Assembly: GCF_014203645.1 (NCBI RefSeq)
Contig: NZ_JACHJL010000003.1
Coordinates: forward strand, 310,001 to 374,000
Source: Streptomyces zagrosensis
Lineage (GTDB): Bacteria > Actinomycetota > Actinomycetes > Streptomycetales > Streptomycetaceae
Direction of reading: 5' to 3'
Length of the DNA stretch: 64,000 nucleotides
Shown: positions 8,183-16,158 of the stretch, one piece after another
How the letters are laid out: each line of letters begins with the position of its first letter
How positions within the stretch are numbered: the first letter of the stretch is position 1
Program-made: the position numbers and the translations under genes
The notes under the pieces: model-generated
Seen by the model: the letters and a program-made list of their open reading frames with translations, nothing else
The model's database searches: none
Told to the model about the DNA's origin: nothing

Positions 8183-9601
8183 TCAAAACCAATTCTTCGG
8201 GTTGGCTTTCTTGGCGAGGCTCTTTCCCTTGTTGAGCGCGCTTGAGCCGAGCTCCTTGGCCTTGTTCCCGGTCCACTTGGCTGCCGTGGACGCACCGCTC
8301 TTGACGTCGTCCCAGTGCTCAACGACCTTGGCGCCCACATAAACGCCACCGAAGACGACGGCGGCTCCGATCGTGTACGGATTAGGCGCGACCATCGAAG
8401 CGGTCAGCGAGGCGTTGAAGCCGACCTCAGCAACATCGGCGACATACCCCGCACCATTGCGCTGGAACGCCTTGACGGGGTTGCCCTGGGAGATGACGTT
8501 CGCGGCGCTGAAGCCGGTAGAGGCAACACCGCCCACCACCCCAAGACCACGCAGCGCACCGGACACCTTGCCAGCTCCGGCCAACCCCTTCACTAGTGCG
8601 GTGCTCCGCGTCCAACCAGCGGCACGGCCCCGGGTGAAAACGTTCTTCGTGACCTTGTACAGGCTTGCGTTGGCCGCTCGCGCGACAGGCTGGCCAGAAT
8701 GCGTAAGCCCTGCGAAGCGCGCGGCTAGCGTGTCTGACCCCACAATGGCGTTGATGGCCTTGTTGGCGGTAAGGCCCCGCCATATCGGCGAGTTCATGAA
8801 GGGCAGCCGACGGGCAGCATCGAATGCCTGGCCCGTACGGTCCGCGATCATGCCGGAAGTGCCAGGGACCCGGTTGGCCCACTGAGTCAGCTTGCTGGGG
8901 AGCCAACTTCCTGGCGCGCTCAGCGAACGTATCGGCAATTTGAGCTTGACGAGCGCGTTACCCGCCTTTTGGATGTGGCTGTTTCCACTCCCTCGCAACG
9001 CCACGCCTAGACGTGTCTTCCACGTCCGCAGAGCACCCTTGGTGATCGAATTGCCCACGAGTACCTTGGTGAGCACCGCAGATTGGATCGTGATGACCGC
9101 CGCGGTGCCGTTGACTGACTTCCAGTCACCGTAGAGACCGATCATGGTCTGGATCGTGGATTCGTGCGGCTGAAGGCCCGGAATCTTCCCGATGGCATGA
9201 GCCTTGATGCGATCGAGCCAGTCGTTCAGCGACTCATTGGACTGGCGCTCGAATGCCTTGGCCTGTGGATCGTTGCTGGCCGCAATGGAGTTGGCGAGCA
9301 GCAAGGCGTCGGGGGTGAGCCCTTCGTCCTTGTACTTCTTGAGATCCTCGTCGGTAAAACCCGCCCACCGCAAACCAGCTTCCGGGTCGCCGTCTTCGAG
9401 GCGGGCAAAGGCCGCACGTTTCCGTAGATCTGATGCCGAGTCTGTGACCCATGTCGTCAGTGGTTTCAAAGCCGCCAGTCTGTCGCTCACACCGAGCGTC
9501 GTCGCCCGGGTGAATGCCTCCCTAAGTTTGTCGTCTACACCGCCTCTACCGTCGATCAGCTTGGCTAGATGTTCGAGATCTCCTGGGTTGACATTGCGCA
9601 C
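8183..9601 (-). CDS. Effector-like large protein, paralogue 3 (472 aa)
   Basis: The start is GTG 9601, giving the shared V-R-N-V-N-P-G-D-L-E beginning; the in-frame extension to 9661 is rejected. Residues 1-95 carry TDSASDLRKRAAFARLEDGD and an R-W-A-G-F motif. The middle shares IRSLSAPGSWLPSKL and GLTHSGQPVARA with paralogue 1, so these two are closer to each other than to paralogue 2. The C-terminus has GYVADVAEVGFNASLTASMV, VVEHWDDVKSG and a basic tail ending NPKNWF. No small partner gene follows; a stem-loop and then an unrelated glycosyltransferase lie downstream. The tubby-like gene at 9703-10401 ends 101 bases upstream on the same strand. There is no classical signal peptide. Function unknown; a secreted effector is inference. 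Confidence 0.75.
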   Translation of the reverse strand: MRNVNPGDLEHLAKLIDGRGGVDDKLREAFTRATTLGVSDRLAALKPLTTWVTDSASDLRKRAAFARLEDGDPEAGLRWAGFTDEDLKKYKDEGLTPDALLLANSIAASNDPQAKAFERQSNESLNDWLDRIKAHAIGKIPGLQPHESTIQTMIGLYGDWKSVNGTAAVITIQSAVLTKVLVGNSITKGALRTWKTRLGVALRGSGNSHIQKAGNALVKLKLPIRSLSAPGSWLPSKLTQWANRVPGTSGMIADRTGQAFDAARRLPFMNSPIWRGLTANKAINAIVGSDTLAARFAGLTHSGQPVARAANASLYKVTKNVFTRGRAAGWTRSTALVKGLAGAGKVSGALRGLGVVGGVASTGFSAANVISQGNPVKAFQRNGAGYVADVAEVGFNASLTASMVAPNPYTIGAAVVFGGVYVGAKVVEHWDDVKSGASTAAKWTGNKAKELGSSALNKGKSLAKKANPKNWF

Positions 9602-9702
9602 GCTGCGCCCCCGTGTTCGCTCTTGCAGGTGCCTGCACCTTGTGAAAATCGGTTCCGCCACGGCCCGCCACGTACTCAGGGCCGTTTAGCCGCCAAACGA
9701 GG

Positions 9703-10401
9703 CTAGTCGTCACCAATGAGGGCGAAGGCGAACGCGAGACGGCGATCCATCCAATCCGCCTTGATCGTTACCCATTTACTGCCCTGGGACACCATCACCA
9801 CATGCCCGTCAGAGCGCCATTCCAGCGTGCGTCCGGCGCCCTCGGAGTGGTCGCTGCTCTCCGACCCCAGGGACGTCACAGCGGATTGCAGAGCACCCAT
9901 AAATACCTTGGTGACCCCATGTTCCACGATGTCTTTGGTGTCTCCGCTGGCCCACTGATTACGGCCGATGATCTCCGGGTGGCCCACTTGCTCTATGCGC
10001 CATGTGTGCTTGAAGATCCGCTTCGATGGCGGCAGGCGATGGATGGTACCGATGGTGTCGCCCTGGCCATCCCGGACGTGGTAACCCTGCCCACCTTCCG
10101 CTTCCGCCCCCTTGTCAACGGAGCAGAGCAGCCGCTCTGCCGCCTCATCCTCGTACAGCCAAGGGCCGGTACTGTCGGGCGGAGCGGGCCGGGAGGCGGG
10201 ACGGCAAAACGCGCATGGCGCGTACACGCGATAGTCCTTTCCACCCTTGGGGACCCGGATCGCCCGTGGACCGCGCACGGAGCGCTTGCGTTTGGGCGTA
10301 ACAGGCCGCTCCACGCCCCCGATGGTGAACTCTCTTACGTTCGCCCACTCGACGGCCGTCACCGCAGGTTCTCGCCCGGCTGTGTCTCTACCGAACGCCA
10401 C
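9703..10401 (-). CDS. Tubby/LURP-like hypothetical protein (232 aa)
   Basis: GTG start at 10401 behind GGAGAG. The N-terminal 50 residues are basic (VTPKRKRSVRGPRAIRVPKG) and include a C-A-F-C pair. From about residue 75 there is a repeated beta pattern with GPWLYEDEAAERLLCSVDK, GDTIGTIHRLPPSK and HTWRIEQVGHPEIIGRNQW. The end is VSQGSKWVTIKADWMDRR followed by a hydrophobic stretch LAFAFALIGD. A ladder of D-G-x-x-I-G-x-I and W-x-I motifs ending in a buried helix after A-D-W-x-D-R-R resembles tubby-C-terminal/LURP-one-like folds, common and uncharacterised in Streptomyces. It lies just upstream of paralogue 3 on the same strand and is probably part of that locus. Confidence 0.6.
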   Translation of the reverse strand: MAFGRDTAGREPAVTAVEWANVREFTIGGVERPVTPKRKRSVRGPRAIRVPKGGKDYRVYAPCAFCRPASRPAPPDSTGPWLYEDEAAERLLCSVDKGAEAEGGQGYHVRDGQGDTIGTIHRLPPSKRIFKHTWRIEQVGHPEIIGRNQWASGDTKDIVEHGVTKVFMGALQSAVTSLGSESSDHSEGAGRTLEWRSDGHVVMVSQGSKWVTIKADWMDRRLAFAFALIGDD

Positions 10402-10610
10402 TGCGCTCTCCTTTCGTTGCCCCCAATGCCGTCTGCTCTGCCAGCAGGTCTTGCCGACTGGTATTCCGTACCCAGCACCTGCTCAACAGCCTGCCACAGG
10501 ACGAGAGACGGCCTGCTTTCGGGGCAACTAGGGCTCACGGCGAGACGGCAATCCGCACCCAACGAATGCTGACGGCTGTGGTGGTGCACTGGGGGGATAA
10601 CGGCGCTGCC

Positions 10611-11654
10611 TTACCGGTTGATCGACTGCACCTCGCCAACGGTGACGTTCGTGGTGGCGCCGAATGTTCCGGTGGGAAGGTCACCACCTTCGCCGGTGCT
10701 GCTTGACCAAGAGATTTCCCAAGCGAGGGTGGCCTTGAGTGGGTGTGGGCCGGTCTTGTTGGTGGCGCGGAGGTAGGTCACGCCACAGGGCGGGGTCTGG
10801 TTCTTCTTGTCGTTCGTGTAGGGGGTGCCGATGCTGCCGTCCTTTGCGAAGCGGCATTCGCCGGAGGAGGGGTGCAGTTCGGCGTCCGCGGTGCCCGGCT
10901 CGATGGTGAGGGCCACGGGTTTGGCGGTTGTGGTGGCAGAAAGACCGGTGCCGGGCAGGCTTGCGGTGACGGAGACGGGTTGGAACTTGGCCTTGTCGAG
11001 CCATACCCAGGTGTCGAGGTTGACGGTCTGCTTCCCGGCCGGATTCATGGTGATGTCGGTGTCAGGCACGGGGAGTTTGTCGTAGGCGTACTCGGCCAGA
11101 ATCCTCGTTGAGACGGCGAGCGGTTCGTTCGGCGTCGCGCCCTCGTCCACCCAGAAGGGCGGGTTGTCGCACGACATGGCTTCCGGTTCGTCCTTGCGGT
11201 TCTCGTTGACGACCGATACCCAGAACTGGCCCTTGCCTTGTTTCTCCATGTTGTAGTCGTCGTACTTTTCGGTCTGGAAGATCCCTTTGAACGCACCGGC
11301 GATCATGGGGCCGATACCCATGAACTCGATGTCCTCGAAGCCCTCGATCATGGATTTGAGCTCTTTGGGGGTGTACTTGGGCTCGTACCAACAGGCGGGT
11401 GGCTTCCAATTGGTGTTACGGGGCGTGAGGTTGCCCTTTTTTGTGGTGCCGGGGTTGCCGTTGACGGTGGTCTGCACGCCGGATACGTGGACCTCTGCGG
11501 CGACCGTCTGTTCTCCGGCGGAGCCCTGGCCGTCCCCTACCCGCCCTCCACCCTTGCCACCTTTCGGCTCCTCAGCGTGAGCAGTTATCGGGCCGGTCGT
11601 GAAGAGCAGCGCTATAGCAATGACGGTTGTACGTCGAAGGCCGGAACACCTCAT
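10611..11654 (-). CDS. Secreted hypothetical protein (347 aa)
   Basis: The start ATG 11654 overlaps the stop of the lipoprotein gene (ATGA), implying translational coupling; ATG 11663 is an alternative three codons upstream. The first ~27 residues form a Sec signal peptide (basic RRTT, hydrophobic VIAIALLFTTGPITA, cleavage after A-H-A). A Gly/Lys-rich linker follows, then NWKPPACWYEPKYTP, which introduces a helical part. The second half is beta-rich (VNLDTWVWLDKAKFQPVSV) with two Cys (SGECRFAKDG and PPCGVTYLR) likely forming a disulfide, and ends WEISWSSSTG. No enzyme motif is visible. Similar secreted proteins with C-W-Y-x-P near the N-terminus sit beside Tad or lipoprotein genes in Streptomyces, as I recall; the role is unknown. 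Confidence 0.7.
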   Translation of the reverse strand: MRCSGLRRTTVIAIALLFTTGPITAHAEEPKGGKGGGRVGDGQGSAGEQTVAAEVHVSGVQTTVNGNPGTTKKGNLTPRNTNWKPPACWYEPKYTPKELKSMIEGFEDIEFMGIGPMIAGAFKGIFQTEKYDDYNMEKQGKGQFWVSVVNENRKDEPEAMSCDNPPFWVDEGATPNEPLAVSTRILAEYAYDKLPVPDTDITMNPAGKQTVNLDTWVWLDKAKFQPVSVTASLPGTGLSATTTAKPVALTIEPGTADAELHPSSGECRFAKDGSIGTPYTNDKKNQTPPCGVTYLRATNKTGPHPLKATLAWEISWSSSTGEGGDLPTGTFGATTNVTVGEVQSINR

Positions 11655-12328
11655 GCCTGGCATTTCTCTTTCCCATCCCCCGAAATGACCTTTGTAGTCT
11701 GCCAAACACCCGATGCATTCTTCGTGAGTCGGCTAGTGTAGTAACCGTAATCTAGAGGTCCCGGCGTGTGCTCCTTGACCTTCTGTGTTTTGCGATCCTT
11801 GCTGTTTGCCTTGGACTCGTCCGAACAGTAGTTGACGACCGCTGAGCCGTTTTCGAGGAACGTGACCTTTCGGTCGTAGTAGCGCGTGGTGCCGGTGAAA
11901 GTTGTGCCAGCTTCGTAATAGCCCTGGATGTACTGCAAAGCTGACATAAGGCCATCGGTTTTCAGGTAAAACCTGAGCGCCGGCCGATCGGTCTTCCCGC
12001 TCGTGACGGCCTCATCGATCGCGTTGATGCCGTGTGCGCTGTCCGCCAGCACCGCGTCCTTCTTCGCATCGCCCGTCTTGCTGTCCTCGAAGACGTTCTT
12101 CACATCCTCTGGCAGTTTGATGTCAGGTCGGTCAATTCCGTCATCCGAGGGCGATGGGCTCAGCGAGTTATTGGGCGTGGCTGACTGTGACGACTGCTCG
12201 GCGCCCTTGATCTTGTCCTTGCTGTCCGCGTTGGAGTCCGAGTCTGAGTCGCCTCCGCAGGCCGTCAGCGCCAACGATGCGGCTACGAGCAGCGCGATGC
12301 CCGTACCGGTGCGGGTATGAGTGTTCAA
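11651..12328 (-). CDS. Lipoprotein (225 aa)
   Basis: ATG start at 12328. The N-terminus is a lipoprotein signal: MNTHTRTGTG, a hydrophobic stretch, then the lipobox L-T-A-C with Gly-Gly-Asp after the Cys, so it would be anchored outside the membrane. A Ser/Asp/Asn-rich linker of about 60 residues leads to a folded domain with PALRFYLKTDGLMSALQYI, a single Cys in AVVNYCSDESKANSK, and a beta end (LTKNASGVWQTTKVISGDG). The fold may be SnoaL/NTF2-like (a cone of strands with a tyrosine-rich helix), which is inference. It is the first gene of a two-gene unit with the secreted protein at 10611. The unit is divergent from the Tad operon across a 260-base region. Confidence 0.75.
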   Translation of the reverse strand: MNTHTRTGTGIALLVAASLALTACGGDSDSDSNADSKDKIKGAEQSSQSATPNNSLSPSPSDDGIDRPDIKLPEDVKNVFEDSKTGDAKKDAVLADSAHGINAIDEAVTSGKTDRPALRFYLKTDGLMSALQYIQGYYEAGTTFTGTTRYYDRKVTFLENGSAVVNYCSDESKANSKDRKTQKVKEHTPGPLDYGYYTSRLTKNASGVWQTTKVISGDGKEKCQA

Positions 12329-12497
12329 CGTACGTATCTCCCGTTGGTGTTCGATGAGAAACGCCCCGATGATGACATGGATGCACTAGGCAATGTTGGC
12401 GGTTCCATTGCGGCCGGATAACGGCGAGCCTGACGAAGTGGCAGGTGCCGGCAATGTGCCTTGAGGCGGCTATAGCCTGCTGATACGGTGCGATGAC

Positions 12498-12526
12498 TTG
12501 ACAGTCTCTTAGTCTGCCGGTTAAGC
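12498..12526 (+). promoter_or_regulatory. Candidate promoter of the Tad operon
   Basis: A perfect TTGACA at 12498-12503 is followed after 17 bases by TTAAGC, a weak -10. It lies 62 bases before the GTG of the SAF-domain gene in the divergent region. The -35 match is good, the -10 is poor, so this is tentative. Confidence 0.3.
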
Positions 12527-12588
12527 GTGCGACAGCGACTGTAGCGGGCAAATGCCTGAATACGGACATAACTTGCGGGAGCAGTGGC

Positions 12589-13311
12589 GTGAAGATCCAA
12601 GAGCGCACGGGGGCGGGCAGCGGTAGGGCTTCCGTGCCTGGTCAGCCAGTGGGGGTGAGGCTCCCTTCCGCACCTCGCGAACGGAAACCGGCGCTCGCCG
12701 CGCTTGCCGTCCTGCTCATCCTCGTTGGCGCACTTGGAGCAACTGTCTTGGTACTGCGCGCTGGTGACCGTATTGAGGTGGTGAAGATTACGGAGAAGGT
12801 GAGCGCGGGTAAGCCGATCCCCACCTCCGCCATGAAGCCGGTGATGGTTGCCGAAGATACCGGCATCGATTATGTGAAGTGGAAGCAGCGGAATGCGCTC
12901 TCCAGTTACCGTGCCACCGCCGACATTGTGGGAGGTTCACTTCTTGTTGGCCCGATGCTGACCGACAAGAAGGGACTGCCCGAAGGCAAGGTCGTAGTTG
13001 GGCTTTCGCTCAAGGATGGGCAGTATCCGCGGGGCCTGAAGACCGGTGATGTCGTTGCCGCCTACCGGGTAGGGGACGTCAAGAGCAACTCCGCTGGTTC
13101 CACTGGGGATAGTGACGCGTCGAGTGGCGATCGCGGCCTGTTGGTGCGTAACGCCACCGTGGACAGCGTGACCAGCGCCAACGACGGCAGCGGCGGTGAC
13201 CTTCCCGTCGCCGTGGTGGTCAACCAGGACGAGGCGCCCGCGCTGACCCAGTCGGCTGCCAATGGTGAGGTCTCCGTGGTCAAGGTGTCCGGCACCGACA
13301 GCGGTAACTGA
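12589..13311 (+). CDS. cpaB: SAF-domain protein, CpaB/RcpC-like pilus assembly factor
   Basis: GTG start behind CGGGAG, 240 aa. A short cytoplasmic N-terminus (residues 1-32) is followed by one membrane helix (ALAALAVLLILVGALGATVL) and an extracellular SAF domain. In that domain VVKITEKVSAGKPIPTSAM is the usual SAF entry; a second strand set has GGSLLVGPML and VVVGLSLKDGQYPRGLKTGD. CpaB-type proteins are periplasm-facing parts of Tad (Flp) pilus machines, thought to contact the cell-wall layer. It is the first gene of the pilus operon, 34 bases before the TadZ-like gene. The low-complexity Asp/Ser insert after residue 165 is not typical but is common in actinomycete versions. Confidence 0.8.
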   Translation: MKIQERTGAGSGRASVPGQPVGVRLPSAPRERKPALAALAVLLILVGALGATVLVLRAGDRIEVVKITEKVSAGKPIPTSAMKPVMVAEDTGIDYVKWKQRNALSSYRATADIVGGSLLVGPMLTDKKGLPEGKVVVGLSLKDGQYPRGLKTGDVVAAYRVGDVKSNSAGSTGDSDASSGDRGLLVRNATVDSVTSANDGSGGDLPVAVVVNQDEAPALTQSAANGEVSVVKVSGTDSGN

Positions 13312-13345
13312 GCACAGCGCCAGGGGACGAAGGACGTAGGAGAAT

Positions 13346-14848
13346 ATGGCGCTCATCGCTCTCGCCGCCGACAAGGGTTCGCCCGGGGTCACCACGGCCG
13401 CCGTTGCGATATCCGCCGTCTGGCCGCGGCGCGTGCTGCTGGCCGAGGCGGACCCGGCCGGCGGGGATCTCGTCTACCGCGGTTCCGCCGCGCATGGGGG
13501 ACTGCTGGACCCGAACACGGGCATGTTGTCGATCGGTGCGACCGCACGCCGGGGCCTGGTTCCCGATCAGTTGTGGGACCACGCCCAGCCGATGTCGGGC
13601 GGCCTCGATGTGCTCGTTGGCCTCGGCAGTTCGGAGCAGTCGGCCGGGCTCGCCGGGCTGTGGCCGATGTTGGGCCGGGCCTTCGCCGGGCTCGGCGACT
13701 CACCGCATGGGCCATCCGACGTGATCGCCGACTGCGGCCGGATCGGCGCCGATTCGGTGGCGGTCGAGATGTTCCCGTACGCCTCGATCGTGCTGTTGGT
13801 CTCGCGTACGGAACCGGAGCAACTCGCCCGGATCAGGGACCGGGCCGCCGCCCTGTCGAGCAGGTTGCACGGGGTGCAGCGCGGCTCCGCCCAGTTGGGC
13901 ACGCCGTTGATCGGCGTCCTCTTGGTGGCCGATGCCGGCAGCGCGACTCGCATCGTCGCGCAGGTCAATGACATGTTGGTGGCCGCGCAGGCGGGGGCCC
14001 GCGTCGTGGGGGTCATTGCTCAGGACGCCTCCGGCGCGGACCAGTTGGCGGGCCGCAAGCGCGGCCGGCTGGACAAGTCGCTGCTCATCCGTTCGGCGCG
14101 CAAGGTCGTCGGCGATCTGCACGAGCAGTTCGGCGCGGCCTTCGCAGGAGCGGCCCGTACGGAGCCGCGTACCGGTGCGGGAGGTGGCCCTGGCCCCGGT
14201 GCAGGCCCCGGCGGCCGAGCCCCGCGCGGTGGTGTCGGCGGAGCCGGTCGCGTACCCGGAACCGGAGCGCGACCCGGCGCCCAGCCGGAGCCATCGGGCT
14301 ACCCAGGGCAGCAGGGGCAGCAGGGTTACCCGGCGCAGTCCGACCAGCCCAGGCAGCCCGGCCAACCGATGCCGGATCAGCCCACGCCCGGCCAGCCGAT
14401 GCCCGGTCACCCCACGCCCGGCCAGCCGATGCCCGGCCAACCGGACCAACGCGGCCAACAGCCCTCGCAGAGCCAGCAGCAGCAACAAGCCCCGCAGCCC
14501 CCGCAGAACCGCCAGGCCCCGCAGAACCAACAACCCCCGCAGAACCAACAACTCCCACCCGCCCAGCGCCCTCAACAAGCCCAGCACTCCCAACGAAACG
14601 AGCGCACCCAGCAACTCCACCAGCCGCTCCGCCCCACGCAGCCGCAGGAGGGCGCGCAGCCGCCGCGGACCGGCTCGTACGGACAGGGGACCCCAGGGAC
14701 ACCGGGGACTCCAGGGACACCGGGGGCACCGGAGACACCGGGGGCACAACGCACGCAAGCCGTACAACGCACGCAAGCCGCACAGGGCACACAAGACACA
14801 CGGCCCGCCCCGCATGAGCCCCAGGCTGGCGGGGGAGCCGGCTGGTGA
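13346..14848 (+). CDS. TadZ/CpaE-like ATPase with a Pro/Gln-rich tail
   Basis: The N-terminal ~260 residues form a MinD/ParA-like domain. The start MALIALAADKGSPGVTTAAV holds a deviant Walker A (D-K-G-S-P-G-V-T-T in place of K-G-G-x-G-K-T-T), then LLAEADPAGGDL (switch I region) and VIADCGRIG (Walker B region). TadZ proteins place the Tad pilus apparatus at the pole and often have such atypical loops, so ATP hydrolysis may be weak. Residues ~265-500 are low complexity: Gly/Pro/Arg, then repeats of P-T-P-G-Q-P-M-P-G-Q/H and Gln-rich runs. This tail is unusual in length. The stop overlaps the TadA start (GTGA), so translation is coupled. Confidence 0.8.
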   Translation: MALIALAADKGSPGVTTAAVAISAVWPRRVLLAEADPAGGDLVYRGSAAHGGLLDPNTGMLSIGATARRGLVPDQLWDHAQPMSGGLDVLVGLGSSEQSAGLAGLWPMLGRAFAGLGDSPHGPSDVIADCGRIGADSVAVEMFPYASIVLLVSRTEPEQLARIRDRAAALSSRLHGVQRGSAQLGTPLIGVLLVADAGSATRIVAQVNDMLVAAQAGARVVGVIAQDASGADQLAGRKRGRLDKSLLIRSARKVVGDLHEQFGAAFAGAARTEPRTGAGGGPGPGAGPGGRAPRGGVGGAGRVPGTGARPGAQPEPSGYPGQQGQQGYPAQSDQPRQPGQPMPDQPTPGQPMPGHPTPGQPMPGQPDQRGQQPSQSQQQQQAPQPPQNRQAPQNQQPPQNQQLPPAQRPQQAQHSQRNERTQQLHQPLRPTQPQEGAQPPRTGSYGQGTPGTPGTPGTPGAPETPGAQRTQAVQRTQAAQGTQDTRPAPHEPQAGGGAGW

Positions 14849-16152
14849 GTACCGTCGATCACCAGCTCGTCAAGCGCTTCCGGCAAGAGGCCGGCGACCG
14901 GATCGCCGATCAGCGCCGGCTCGACCAGGCCGCCGGCGCCGCACCGATGACCCCGGAGGACGAGCGGCAGTACGCGCGGGCCGTCATCGCCCAGATCCTG
15001 GAGGACTACGCCCGAGCCGAGATCAACTTCGGCCGGACGCCGCTGGACGCCGAGACCGAGGAGCAGTACGCGGCAGCCGTGCACGCCGCGCTGTTCGGTG
15101 TGGGTAGGCTTCAACCCCTCCTGGACGACCCCGAGGTCGAGAACATCGACATCAACGGCTGTGACCAGGTCTTCATCGGGTACGCGGACGGCAGCGAGGA
15201 GCAGGGCGAGCCGGTTGCCGAGACCGATGAGGAACTGATCGAGCTGATCCAGGTGCTCGGTGCGTACTCGGGTCTGTCGTCGCGGCCGTTCGATACCGCC
15301 AACCCCCAACTCGACCTGCGGTTGCCGGACGGCTCGCGGTTGTCGGCCGTCATGGACGTCACCCGGCGGCCGGCGTTGTCCATCAGGCGGGCGCGGCTCG
15401 GCAAGGTGTTCATGGCCGACATGGTGGGCAACGGCACGCTCACCCCGGAGCTGGGCAACTTCCTGGCGTGCGCCGTGCGGGCCCGTAAAAACATCATGAT
15501 CGCGGGCGCCACCAACGCAGGAAAGACCACGTTGCTTCGGGCCCTGGCCAACGAAATACCGCCCAGCGAGCGCCTGATCACCGTGGAGCGGGCGCTTGAG
15601 CTGGGGCTCGACCAGTTCCCTGAGCTGCACCCCAACGTCGTCGCGTTCGAGGAGCGGCTGCCCAACTCCGAGGGCCAGGGCACGATCGGCATGGCGGAGC
15701 TGGTGCGGCGCTCGCTGCGTATGAACCCTTCTCGGGTCATCGTCGGTGAGGTGCTCGGCGACGAGATCGTCACCATGCTCAACGCCATGTCGCAGGGCAA
15801 CGACGGCTCGCTCTCGACCATCCACGCCAACAGCTCAAGCGAGGTCTTCAACCGCATCTCCACCTACGCGCTCCAGGCGAACGAGCGGCTGCCCATCGAA
15901 GCGACCCACATGCTGGTGGCGGGCGCGATCAACTTCGTCGTCTTTGTCGAGCGCCGCAACGAATACCACATCGGCGGCTCGCTCAGCCGCCGCGTCACAT
16001 CCGTACGCGAGGTCAACGGCGTGGACGGCCGGGTGCTCTCCAGCGAGGTGTTCATCGAGACGGCCGATGGTCGGGTCGTGCCGCATGCGCCGGTCACCTG
16101 CTTGGAAGAGTTGGCCGCGTTCGGCTACCGCCCGACCGGGGCCTGGGGGTAG
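14845..16152 (+). CDS. tadA: TadA/CpaF pilus assembly ATPase
   Basis: A 435 aa type II/IV secretion ATPase (VirB11/GspE superfamily) that powers Tad pilus extension and retraction on the cytoplasmic face. It starts with GTG overlapping the previous stop. The N-terminal domain (residues ~1-190) contains QILEDYARAEINFG and EVENIDINGCDQVFIGY. Walker A is GATNAGKTT at about 221-229; the Asp box has ITVERALELGLDQ; Walker B is RVIVGEVLGDE at about 296-306. Further CpaF-type signatures are QGNDGSLSTIHANSS (His box) and NFVVFVERR. Length fits the family. The neighbours (TadZ upstream, TadB/TadC downstream) are in canonical order. Confidence 0.93.
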   Translation: MSTVDHQLVKRFRQEAGDRIADQRRLDQAAGAAPMTPEDERQYARAVIAQILEDYARAEINFGRTPLDAETEEQYAAAVHAALFGVGRLQPLLDDPEVENIDINGCDQVFIGYADGSEEQGEPVAETDEELIELIQVLGAYSGLSSRPFDTANPQLDLRLPDGSRLSAVMDVTRRPALSIRRARLGKVFMADMVGNGTLTPELGNFLACAVRARKNIMIAGATNAGKTTLLRALANEIPPSERLITVERALELGLDQFPELHPNVVAFEERLPNSEGQGTIGMAELVRRSLRMNPSRVIVGEVLGDEIVTMLNAMSQGNDGSLSTIHANSSSEVFNRISTYALQANERLPIEATHMLVAGAINFVVFVERRNEYHIGGSLSRRVTSVREVNGVDGRVLSSEVFIETADGRVVPHAPVTCLEELAAFGYRPTGAWG

Positions 16153-16158
16153 GGCCGT

